NCBI GenBank assembly: GCA_014058105.1
Contig: JACGCM010002840.1
Coordinates: 620,001 to 684,000, forward strand
Origin: Kingdonia uniflora
Taxonomy: Eukaryota; Streptophyta; Magnoliopsida; Ranunculales; Circaeasteraceae
Length of the DNA: 64,000 nucleotides
Direction of reading: 5' to 3'
Position numbers and translations under genes: made by a program. The notes beneath the pieces were generated by a model that saw only the letters and a list, made by a program, of their open reading frames with translations, did no database searches and had not been told where the DNA came from. Numbering within the stretch: position 1 is the first letter of the stretch; every line of letters starts with the position of its first letter. Positions 1 to 10,800 of the stretch are shown piece by piece.

Positions 1-332
1 TGCTCGAGGGTTGGGGACTAAGTGTGAATGGACAAAAATCCTCAAGGGGTAGGGAGGCCTTGACCGAACAGGGGCTTCTTGTGGTTGAGCTTCTTGTATG
101 TCGTGCACAGAGTGGCAAAATTCTTCCATGTTGCGGTTATGTTTATTCGTTTCTTCGACCCGGCGCTTTCGCTCGGTCTCGAGTTCCTTTCTCCTGGATT
201 CGCGCTCATGTTGAAGCTGGTTGACATTTCTTCGACCTGAGCGAATTGCTCTCACATTTGTGCAGATTGCGCAGTTATTTCCTCTGTTGGGGCTCCTACT
301 ATAGTGGAGGTCGAACGATGGTTGGGAGCCAT
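1..332 (-). pseudogene. gag N-terminal fragment, with in-frame stops
   Basis: An ATG at 330-332 on the minus strand follows the PBS and a leader rich in repeated ACCTTCTA motifs. The frame begins MAPNHRSTSTIVG, a composition common for plant gypsy gag N-termini. It has an in-frame TGA at 252-254, continues in the same frame, and stops again at 42-44. The gag core domain would lie outside the window. The assignment rests on position after LTR and PBS rather than on a recognised domain. Confidence 0.4.
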
Positions 333-471
333 TGGAAATATGCTCGTTTAAAAGGTTTTTCTGGAGTTGAATTTTTCTAGTAGAAGGTTTTCTTAGTAGA
401 AGGTTTTATCCAAGCGGCGTAAGTGTCGTTTAGAAGGTTTTGTAGGAAATGATTTTTTCTGGTAGAGGGTT

Positions 472-489
472 GAATCACATACAACGCCA
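472..489 (-). other. tRNA primer-binding site of the left gypsy element
   Basis: On the minus strand the motif begins TGGCGTTGTATGTGATTC. Its complement looks like the 3' end of a tRNA: a T-arm-like GGTTGAATC followed by an acceptor ending in CCA. It sits directly after the presumed LTR and before gag. Confidence 0.5.
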
Positions 490-490
490 A

Positions 491-1155
491 ATATAAGAGC
501 ATAATCTCACAAAGGGAAGATTAAACTCTTACACCACGGGAATAATATCCACCTAAGGGTTCTAGCAAGCGTATTTAATAAAAATATAGAAAGCTTTTAG
601 TAGACACACTTGCGAGGAATCCTAGAATGGGATTCCTCCACGACCTCTAGTGAGAATTTTTAAGATGAGATTGTCTAAATGGATGGGATTACAAATAAGG
701 CTCAAGTAGAATTGACTCTTCAAGCTTTGAAATGTGTTAGAAGGTTGTCAGAGCTTCTCAAGGATGTGTGGGGGAAAAATCTCAACCCTTCTACGGTGGC
801 TCTCATTTCATATTTATAGAGGATAGGAAAGGTGACATCACTATAGAAAAGTTAAATTACAAATGTATCATTCTTTACAATTGTCTTGTACCAGAGTTTG
901 TCTGCTGAGTTCTCTGCCTTCAACCTGGTGCTGCTGAGGTGTCTATCCGAAGCCTTAAAGGGCTTAAAAGACTCTAGGGTACATTCGCCCTGGCTTGCTT
1001 AATTTGCTAGTATACATGGTAGGCTTCGAGTTGCTTGGGAGTCTTCGAGTATCTGGCATGTTCTCAATGGCTGCTAGTAGGCTACTACAGAATCTATAAC
1101 CGTCCTGCAAATATCGTATTCATAAGTGATTGTATATGTATACATTCCTTGCATC
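491..1155 (-). repeat. Probable 5' LTR
   Basis: The block lies between the PBS (474-489) and a minus-strand TG start near 1154. A TATA-like motif reads CTATAAATATG on the minus strand at about 811-820, as expected inside an LTR promoter. The partner LTR is off-window, so both ends are approximate, and the end next to the PBS is not the usual CA. Confidence 0.45.
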
Positions 1156-2328
1156 ACACTACTAATTTTCCTTGTATTGAATGATTCCAGTTATAGAGTT
1201 TTTGAGCTTGGACAAAGTATTAGACTTCGAATTATGTCTTACCCAACTTATTATTAGAGACTAATTAGCGTTTTCCCACAATATTTGCCAATATATAAGA
1301 CGGTCTTTTGACGCAAAGCCATCTCCCTCACTTTTTTCTTATCAGAGTAGGTGATAGACGTAATCTTTTAAGTATCCTGAAAACCGAAAGTATAAAGTTG
1401 CTATGGTCTATCATCCTGATTAGTGCGATAGGGCGACATTATTTTTGCTAGCAAAAGTAAGAGTCAGGTGATCTATGTTTCAGCAAACTAATTAATAATC
1501 AAGTTGACATAGTAAACACAGGATTCCTGCATAAAATAAAATCCCAATTTCTGTTGGCTTATCCTAAAGCATATGAACATGTACTTCAGCCACATCTGAC
1601 CACTAACCAGACCAATTCTACTTCAGGGGACTGGGGTCTGGGGAGGACTTAGCCACCTCGAGCCCAGTCACCACCATATCAACATGCCATTTACGTCGAG
1701 CACCAATTAACTTGGCAAGGCGTAGTAGATTTCTTCCAATTATCCCTACACAATAAATCATATATACGACTATTACTCTATAATGTTTAGGCAAAGTAAA
1801 CATTACAGAAAATTAGAATATGCCTATCGCATTGGTTGGGCCCACGTAACATTTTTTGCAGCAAAAGACTTCTTACAATATGAACATTGATTGAACGCAT
1901 GTGTAAACAACAGCAAAACAGATCTTGGAATTTCATGGAAAATGTCCAACAGATGACGTTTAGACTTGATAAAGACTAGTTTCCCATGGAAGTTTCTGCT
2001 AAGAGTAATTTATTTTTCTACCAAAACTCAAATAAACCAAGTCAAAACTATTATCATTATCTGTGTGACCTTCGCGCGGAGTCGTATATTTGCATTAAAT
2101 CATGGCCCATAAATTCACATGATCGCCTGCAGGTTTTCCAAACGCAACTCTCTTACTATAAACTCAAACCAAACCTAGAGAGAGAGTAATTATGCGGAGC
2201 AAAGGAATGGGGAGCAGCTTCTTTACCTCTAACAAATCTGTGTGCCCTTCTTCCCCTTCTTTTTCTTTGAATTCTCAGAAACAAAGAGTATTACAACCTC
2301 CCCTGTCTACTCTTACTCGCAATCCATG
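1156..2328. other. Intergenic, no gene recognised
   Basis: AT-rich sequence between the gypsy LTR and the EXO70 pseudogene. Short open frames at 1618-1803 (minus) and 1986-2189 (plus) have no recognisable domain. The stretch just before 2329 contains CT- and GA-rich tracts that could be the former 5' leader of the EXO70 copy. Confidence 0.5.
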
Positions 2329-4061
2329 ATGGATGAAACTATAGCTACATCAGTCAGAGACTATCAACAAGTGGAACCCGGATACGTCAACTTACATGAA
2401 AGTTACATCCCTTTTTTATGAGAACCACTAAAAAGCTAAGGATTTTCTCAAATCTGTTAAAGACTTGCAGAAAGCAATGAAATATTTAGTAGCCAAGAAC
2501 CCGAATTCCGAAAAACTTGTGGAAGGTCACAATCTGATGCAAATCGCTATGAAACGACTCGAGAAGGAGTTTTATACGAATCTTTCTATGAATCACAGTC
2601 GTCTTGATCCTGAATCAATCTCTAGTAGGTCATCGGCGTCCCATGCATCAAAAGGGTCTAAGTCGAGGTCGAGTTGTTCTGATTATGAGGATTATTCTGA
2701 AGACGAGATTCAAGTGGAGGATGAGCTTAAATCGATTGCGGACTGCATGTTTTCTTCAGGTTACGGTAAAGAGTGCGTGAGCATCTACAAGGTTAACAGG
2801 AAGCCGGTCATCGATGAAGGTATATACCGTTTAGGCGTCGAACAATTGAGTGCTCAGAAGATCAATAAGATGGATTGGAAGATTTTAGACTTGAAAATCA
2901 AGAACTGGTTGAAAGCTGTGATAACTGCAGTGAAAATGTTATTCGCCGGCGAAAGAATCTTATGCGATTACGTATTCTCCAGTTCTGATTCTATGAGAGA
3001 ATCTTACTTCTCTGAAATCTCAAGAAATGGTGCATGACCCTCTTTCAATTCCCCGAACTCTTGCCAAAAGCTAGGAAAAATCTGAAAGAATCTTTCGAAC
3101 TTGATCTCTATATTGGAATTGCCAACCTCTGGCAGGATGTTGAGACAATATTCTCTTTTGAATCGACCAACATTGTGAAAACTCAAGCTCTCTCCTCACT
3201 GCAAAGTCTAGGCGAGGCTGTCTGGACGATGTTATGTGACTTCGAAGCAATGATTCAGAAAAACTCGCTAAAATCTCCAGCACAAGGAGGTGGAGTCCAC
3301 TCCCTCACCTGATACGTTCTGAAGTATTTAACCATTCTCTCGAATTACAGTGGGGTTTTGTCCGATATCATTGCAGAATGGCCAATAACGGGTCAATCTT
3401 CGTTACATGAATCAAATCGATCGAGTTTGACTTCAGAGGATGGTGATATGCAGCCGATAACGACCACATTCGCTTGGTTGATCATCATTCTTCTTTGCAA
3501 GCTCGACCGCAAAGCTAAGCACTACAAAGAGGCACCATTGTCTTATCTCTTTCTCGATAACAACCTCAACTATATCATAAGAAAGGTCCGGGCGTCAAAT
3601 CTTCAATTTATACTCGGAGAAGAGTGGATATCGAAGCACGAAGCAAAAGTAAAACATTAGATGGCAAGGTACGAGCACTTAGGATGGAGTAAAGTTTTAT
3701 CAGTGTTACCCAAGGATTCCAATTCAGAGATTTCAATTTTGGAGGAGAAGAACTGTTTCAAGAGATTTAATTCAGCCTTTCAAGCCGCTTTTAGGACAGT
3801 CTCAGTGGGTTATTGCGGATAGTAAACTCAGAAACGAGATTAAAGTGTCAATATGCAGAAAGCTTGGAGAGGCATACAGTAAGTTTTATGAGAAGTATCG
3901 GGTTGTCTTGCAAGAAGAAAAGAATTTTAGTTCATTAATTACATTCACCCCCAATGATATTGGGGATTACTTATCGGATATATTTCTTCGTTCACGGATT
4001 TCTGATACTTCTACGTCATCATCACCCGCTCTTCGAAGCCTTCTTCGGATTGGTCACTAGT
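2329..4061 (+). pseudogene. EXO70 exocyst subunit pseudogene
   Basis: Plus-strand segments match plant EXO70 in order. The first is a helical region around 2465-2620 followed by a Ser-rich linker. The second has the motifs KMDWKILDLKIKNWL, FAGERILCDYVFSSSDS and REsyFSEISRnGA. Then come SFESTNIVKTQALSSL and GGGVHSLT, then EEWISKHEAKVK and YEHLGWSKVL, and finally a C-terminus ending FTPNDIGDYLSDIF. Plant EXO70 tethers exocytic vesicles at the plasma membrane and is usually intronless, about 600 or more residues. Here the frame is broken: a stop before 2465, a one-base frameshift at about 3035, a TGA replacing CGA at 3310, a TAG at 3658 and another frameshift near 3800. The N-terminal roughly 100 residues are missing or unrecognisable. 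It converges tail-to-tail with the pectate lyase gene. Confidence 0.88.
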
Positions 4062-4610
4062 CCAAGTACTTTTATATACTTTGTAATTATTTGTAGAATG
4101 GTAAATATCAATATACAGTGACTTCTGATGCATGGTTCTGGATATTTCCATATCCTCCCAGCTATCCGAAAAGTTTTTTCTACTACTAGATGCTCGAAAA
4201 AGTCAGTCAAATACAAGTATTTATAATTAGAAACAATAAGCAAAAATGTCAAACAAGTTAATTAAACCATGCAGAGTAGTCTTTATGAATTTATGTTTGA
4301 ATTTGCTTTTGTAAACAAGGTCCTACAAAAAGTCCAGTTTCGTCTCACAAACCATTAGCAGGACCTTGTTAGTGGCCTTGACTGGCAGGGGAGACTTCTG
4401 ACTTATATTTGGAGGTCAAAATAACATAATAAATATGCATCTGGTGGACATTTATAAGGTAGCAAAAAGTAGTTATATTTAATCAAAATATATTTGCTCG
4501 TTAATAATTATCATCCAGTACTTGCTCAAACATATATACTATCGTAAAAATGCATAAAAAGAGAGAACGCTTATAAACACATTATTATTTAGCTATAAAA
4601 TTGGAGGTCC
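4062..4610. other. Intergenic and pectate lyase 3'UTR
   Basis: AT-rich sequence between the convergent EXO70 pseudogene and the pectate lyase stop codon. The 3'UTR of the minus-strand gene must lie in its right part. No polyadenylation site can be fixed and no other gene is seen. Confidence 0.5.
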
Positions 4611-4847
4611 TTACGCGGGAAGTTTCATATCTACTGGCCCTGGAATGGGCTGCCATCCTGTACAACGCTGGAGAGCTTCTTTTAGAGCATCAGATGGAGG
4701 TTCCACAGTCCAAGTTGGGTAATATTCAGTAGGATGATATAAGCTTTCGTGGCCAACCCCTGTCACTGAACATGTTTGAGATCCGCACAGGAAAAGGTCT
4801 CCTTCAGACCTTATAAAGCCAGATGCAGCTTCTTCCTTGTCAGCCGC
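4611..4847 (-). CDS. Pectate lyase exon 5 (last)
   Basis: The acceptor TTTCTGCAG ends at 4848, 14.1 kb from exon 4. The exon encodes [46 protein letters not shown] and a TAA stop at 4611-4613. Its motifs continue directly from exon 4 and match the C-terminal part of the same protein family, so the two belong to one gene despite the distance. Confidence 0.9.
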   Translation of the reverse strand, partial: AADKEEAASGFIRSEGDLFLCGSQTCSVTGVGHESLYHPTEYYPTWTVEPPSDALKEALQRCTGWQPIPGPVDMKLPA

Positions 4848-7800
4848 CTGCAGAAATATCAAAATATCAGTTAACATGAATTAACTAAATAAAAGGAAGC
4901 ACAATTCCATAATTCACTACCGTTAAAGGTCACTCAGTAGCTTTTAAATGAAAAGAGAAGAGTATAAATTGGAATGCACAAGTGATATAGGATTATAAGA
5001 GTTATCGTCAGTTTCATTTGATTCCGCAAGTGTTGATTAAGTGCAGTAAGAAGGTCTGGTGTTAGTTTTATATAAATTCATGTAGCCCGGCAGATCCCCA
5101 CACATAAATAATCTAATGTTTAGTTTACAGAAATAAAGTGAAGAAATTTCTCTTTCTTGATGGAAAGATTTCATGACTCCTCCCTGTTGTTACATGAGCA
5201 GCTTACTATTTCATATCAAAACTCCGGCCATTATAATACAGAGAAAACTACGCCCAGCAAAGTTTTTTTAAATTAACTTAATAAGATTGAAATTAATGTA
5301 AAAACCTCAAACGCAGAAGCAAGATTCGAGAGATATATACAATATTAGGGATTTAAATATCAATTTAGAGATTGAATTCAAAGCAGATCTTTCTCAATAA
5401 CAACCTAGGTAACAATGACAAGGATACGGGTGTCGGTGTCGGTGTCGGACACGGGTACAGGGTGCGACCCAAAAATATGTAAAAACGGGGACACGGCTGT
5501 AAAAAATTTATTTCTTATTTTCTACTATGCTTATGTTGGCTACTTAACCTATCTAACACACATATGGGTTAATTTACGACATATTTTTACGACTAATAAC
5601 AAACAAGTCCCAACACTTATGGGTCATATTAACTTATGGGTTAATTTACGACTAATAACAAACAAAAAACAATGATACTAGTTAGTACGGTTGAATAACA
5701 TGTATAAGAATTGAAAACTTTCTAAAAGCTATGTCAAAAAGGTTATGATCTAAGCAAGAAGTGTCCGTTGGAGTGTCGACACGAGTGTCGGTGTGTCCAA
5801 GTGTCCGACACGTTTGGACACGGATTTTTTTTGGAATATGGAGTGTCCATGTTACATAGATAACAACTAAGAACCAAAGTTACACCACTCTCTCCATATA
5901 TTCTAGGTAGCCTAGAATCTCTTTTCTAACCAATTCAATTAGAAACTTACTACAACTAAAACTCCTAACAACTGAAGCCTAACTTCTCTAGCAGTACAAA
6001 AAATAAAGTACATAAAGTAATTATAGCCCATGATGGGTGGTAAACGATCCTATTAGGGACGTGACACGTCAAACCCTTCATTTGAAAAGATTTCGTCCAC
6101 GAAATTAAAGAGGCGGTGCTCCAGACGACTCACGCACAAATGTGGTGCGTATCCCGTCTGCATCTTCTCATCTCCGTCCTATAGAACTCACTAAACAGTA
6201 ACTATAACACTCTCACGCATACCATCCACGACTAAGCCAACCTTCTTCGCAAACGCGGGAAAATTACGTTTTTGGTGCCCGGGATTCCCGCATCCATAGC
6301 AGTTACCCAAAACATATGAACGCGGCGCAGTGACTGTCAGAATAACTGGAGTTGTCGATGTAAGTGCTGAAACTGTTGGACGGTACTTTGCCTGTAACTC
6401 GCTCGTCTGTTTGGCAAACTGTACAATCTCTGATAAACAGTAAACATGTTGCAAGGTTATCATCTCCTGAAGCTTCTTCGTCAAACCATTCTTGTACTTG
6501 CTCACCCTCAGCTGCACAGTCTTTCGAAGTTGTGCACGGGACTCAAGATGATAGAAACTGTTCGTGTAGTCGTCAATGGAGGAGAGGCCCATCTTTAAAG
6601 CCTGGAGCTTCCCAAATACGATCTCGTCATAGTTCATGGGAATTAACATCTCCTTCATTTCACGTCGCATCCTCGACCAGCTGAATGCCTAGACTGTTGC
6701 ACACTATTCAATGCATACCCTAAGAGACGAGACTCCACAATAACAGCCTGTTTCGGGTCCCCATACTGTTTGTAGTTGAAAACCTGCTCGACCTTGCTTA
6801 ACCAGTCAATGAAGACATCGACATCCGATTTGCCGTCAAACTCCGACACCTTCAGGTGCACGTCATGTGTCTGCTCGGTATTTTCTTTGGCCAATGCCTC
6901 GATATTTGTACCCTTACCCTCCCGCCGTGACGGATGGCGTTGATCAACCCCTGAATCATAATCGTAGTCAACATCCTGGTACTGTGAAGCGTAAGGGTGG
7001 TTGGGCACCGTGGAGGTGAGCCAATAGGCCTCTGTCACTGTCGTTGTCGCTGCCTATCACACAGTGGGGTGTCAACCAGGGGAAAAGGCCACGACCACGG
7101 CCTCGCCCGCTGAACTACGGTCGTCTCTCCCAAGGTAAGACATCCTGCCCTCCTCCTTGGTATCGTCTCCCTGCATGACCCCTTGCGGAGTCACTAAAAC
7201 ATTGTCACCATTAATATAAGGGTACAAGTCTCCCAACCCACGGCAAAAACCGTCACCCGCGACGTAATGTGAACCTATTGGCAAAGGAGGCACCAACGGA
7301 GTTTTGTCGAAATGTTGTTGTGACGGGGTTTTATTCGATTCCCAGTAGGAACTAGAGGACGCAGCGAACTCGCTCCCGTATCACCAAACCGATGTGAAAC
7401 TTCGGTCTGCGGGACTTATTGTCCTTTCATGTGTGGGACAACACCAATCCCGCGGCGAACTCGCTCCCGTATCACCAGACCGATGTGAAACTCCGGTCTC
7501 CGGTCTGCAGGACTTGTCGTCCTTTTGATTGTGGGACAACCCCAATCCCAGCTGCTACCAATACCAAACTATTATGAAGGCTTCTCAGATGGAGGGTGGT
7601 GGCTGAGGTCCTTTCATGTGTGCGACAACACCAAACCCGCGGCAAACTCACTCCCGTATCACCAGACCGATGTGAAACTCCAGTCTGTAGGACTTGTCGT
7701 TCTTTCGATTGTGGGACAACACCAATCCCGGCTGCTACCAATACCAAACTATTGTGAAGGCTTCTCAGATGGAGGGTGGTGGCTCAGGTCTTCACACGAA

Positions 7801-10800
7801 GGTGCTTGACCCCGAGAGAGTGCATGTTGATGGTTAGTAATCAAATCTAGAGCTTGGCCTGCCGAAGTTGTATGGGTGATCAAGGCAGGAGTGATCGAAG
7901 GAGGGTTGATTGTTGTTGCAGGTTTTGAAAGAAGAAAGATGGGTCTTGTTCCAATGGGTTGTTGTTGAAGAGAGATGGCCTCTTGTTCCAATGAGTTCGT
8001 CCCATGGAGCTCAATAGCTCTGGCTCAGGTTCCCGGTGTGTTTGATGCCCTACGCAACATACCTAAATCTGTGTTCTAGAGCTAGGCCTAGGCTTGATTG
8101 TGGATAGCTCGGGCCCATGCCATATGTTGGGCTTTAGTCATAATGACTGGTCATTGGGTTGGGCTTGTTGACGTGTTGTTGCTTGTGTGTTGCTAACGTG
8201 CGCTTGATCGTGGGCCTGTTAGGAGTGTAAAACGGGTCGAGCTTGGGTTTGATGAAGGAGAGACACATGTTGCTCACGCGTGAGCTTGTCTCTCCCACCA
8301 CAAACGAACTGTTGCTCTTTCTGTCGTGACTCCTCTTGTAGTACCTTTAACTTCGGCCACGATTTCTGCCGTACTCCAGTTTGGAGAAAAAGGGGAACCT
8401 CGGTTGAGTTTCTCATTGTAGAAAAAGGGGGAATTTCGCTATCTTGGACGACAAAAGGATTCACGTCTTCAGCAAAACGTTGTGGTTTTCGGATTACTCG
8501 CATCCAAATCGAATTCTGCTGCTGTAGGGATCATTAGGTTTGATATCGTTCCAAGGGGTGTCGGTTGGGATGGGGGTATGTAAAGAGCACCGGTAGAGAT
8601 AGCCTTTAATAATTATCGATCAAATATTTTCGTAAAGTTTTGATTTATTGCGAGGTAGTGGGTTTCTTCTTTGCAGCTCCAAAATTCGGTATCGTGGATT
8701 ACTTTTAACATACTCTTCAAGGATTCTACACGGCTCTAGTACCACTTAATGTAAAACCTCTAACGCGGAAGCAAGATTCGAGAGATAAGTTCAATATAGA
8801 AATTTCAATTTCAATTTAGGGATTGAATTCAAAGCAAAAACTAGGTTTTCTCAAGAACAATTAAGAACCAAAGTTACATCACTCTCTCCAAATATTCTAG
8901 GTAGCCTAGAATCTCTCCTAACCAATCCAATTAGAAACTGACTACAACTAAACTCCTAACAACTGAAGCCTAGCCTCCCTAGCACTACAGGAAATAAAGT
9001 GCATAAAGTAAAGATAGCTCGAGACGGGTGGTAAACGATCTTATTAGGGACGTGCCACGTCTCATTTTTGGTTGCTTTATGAAGCCTGCCCACGTCTTTG
9101 AGAGTGCATATATTGTCTCTATAGATCATTCTATAAACATCCTCAGAAATTTCATAGCATAACTACAAAACAAGAGCACCTACATATTTTGGTGGTAGTG
9201 GAGGAAAGAATATCTGCAACTCCAAAATCCACAATGAAAAAATATGTACATCAATAACGGTTGGTCCTAAATTAATTTGACCTGAAGTTATGTAAAAAAA
9301 CACCCATTCTAGGTTATAGAACATGCACAGGTCGTATTCCGTCTGCAAAGAACCAAACGAAAATGACTGCTTTCCGTGATTGCCATTTCCGTGAAAATGT
9401 TAGGAAGTTAAATAATGGAAATCTTGATTGTTTGGATGAAGATGCGAAATGAAGGAGAATATATAATTTAATGTTTTTCTGCATTAAATAAGATGTGAAA
9501 AAAAAGAAGAAAAAATAGAGCTTTGATGCTCAAATAACTCCCCGTCTTGCATCCCCAAATAACTACTTTCTTGAGCCATTAGATGCTCATAATCTACGGC
9601 ACCCATTCTTGCTGACAAAGCAGATTAAAACAAACTAACATCTCGTATTTTTTTCCTCCCCTTTTATCATCTCTTCCCTTCTATTCTCTACGGTCTTGCA
9701 GAAATACGGTAGTAAAAACTCCATGCAAATTTATCAGCTCTCTATCTTATATAAATTGAATCTGTTCTTGATTCTTCCTATTATAAAAAAAACGTTGACG
9801 AAATCATTGCGGAACCGCAAGTCTAAAGCTTGAATTAGTTGCGGTTCCTTTTTCTCTTCTAACAATCGGAGCAATTTTCTATTTAGCTATTGAAGATGAT
9901 AAAACAAGAGGATACCTGTTTCTTCCTCCCTTGAAGCCTATTTTAAATCTTCAACTTTCTCTCCAAAATCATTAATAATTAGTAATCTTCAGAGATTTAA
10001 GAGAACTATGAAGAATTATGATGGTTAATCTTCAAAGAATCATGATTTTCCATCTTCAACTCTCACAAGTCCATAAATGCCCTAATTACTATTGTTGTTC
10101 TACATGACAATGGTTTTAATTATTAAAAAAAGAGCTCCGGTAAATTTATTTTCCCATAAAGAAAAGGGGAAAGAATAAATTATTGAAAATAAGAAAGATG
10201 AGATGAAAGGGGCCAGAAAATGAGAAGAAAAAAATGATAATTTATTTACCTTGTCAGCAAAAGAAGGCAGCCGTAAATAATGGGTATCTAATGGCTCAAG
10301 AGATGAGTTACTTGGGGAGTGCAAGATGGGGGAGTCATCCAATCCCTCCTCCCAATACTATGACACCACCAAATTTTCTCTAGATTCTGAAAATCCCAGT
10401 TATTTCTTTATACTCTCTCCAGATTCCCCCATTTCAAATTTTCTTTATCTGATTCTTACAATCTTGATTTTCTAGATTAAAATTTTCTCTCTAAATTTTA
10501 TTTAAACTGTAACGGATGGATAGGAATTTATAGTTAAATGACTCTTGAGCCCAGATATGCGATGTTCCTAGCCAGATGTTATTCAAAGAGCACTCAAGAG
10601 TCGGGTCAGAGTAGGGTGAGCATTACGCACAAAAGCTACAATCTGAAAGTCGTAAAAATTGAAAAAATAGATCCTCGGTTCAACGCCCCATTATATAGTA
10701 TGTTATACGTTGACAAACTTACTGCAATAAACTTGTAAGACCAGGTGGCTCAGTCCAAGATTGACTCAGGTACACTCCCGTTGTCATAGACTAGCCGAGA

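Larger units (their letters stand above)
1..1155 (-). mobile_element. Ty3/gypsy LTR retrotransposon, 5' end only (runs off the left edge)
   Basis: The orientation is minus. An LTR-like block with a minus-strand TATA box is followed, towards lower coordinates, by a tRNA primer-binding site and the start of gag. The rest of the element lies outside the window. The PBS begins TGGCGTTGT, resembling the TGGCG-type PBS of the Tat element further along, so a related gypsy lineage is possible. No polymerase domain is visible, so the lineage is inferred. Confidence 0.55.
5297..9064 (-). mobile_element. Gag-only Ty3/gypsy LTR element in pectate lyase intron 4
   Basis: Two LTR copies in direct orientation (5297-6071 including a nested 455 bp insertion, and 8750-9064) flank an internal region with a minus-strand gag. 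On the minus strand LTRs start TGACGTG or TGAGACG and end in ACA. A degenerate iMet-type PBS (TGGTACTAGAGC) lies next to the right-hand LTR and a purine tract precedes the left one. No protease, RT or integrase is present, so the element is non-autonomous or has been reduced by deletion. No clear target duplication was found. Confidence 0.75.

Noticed and set aside
1618..1803. Minus-strand ORF of 61 codons as a gene exon
   Set aside because: Parts look protein-like, but no family was recognised and no partner exon was found.
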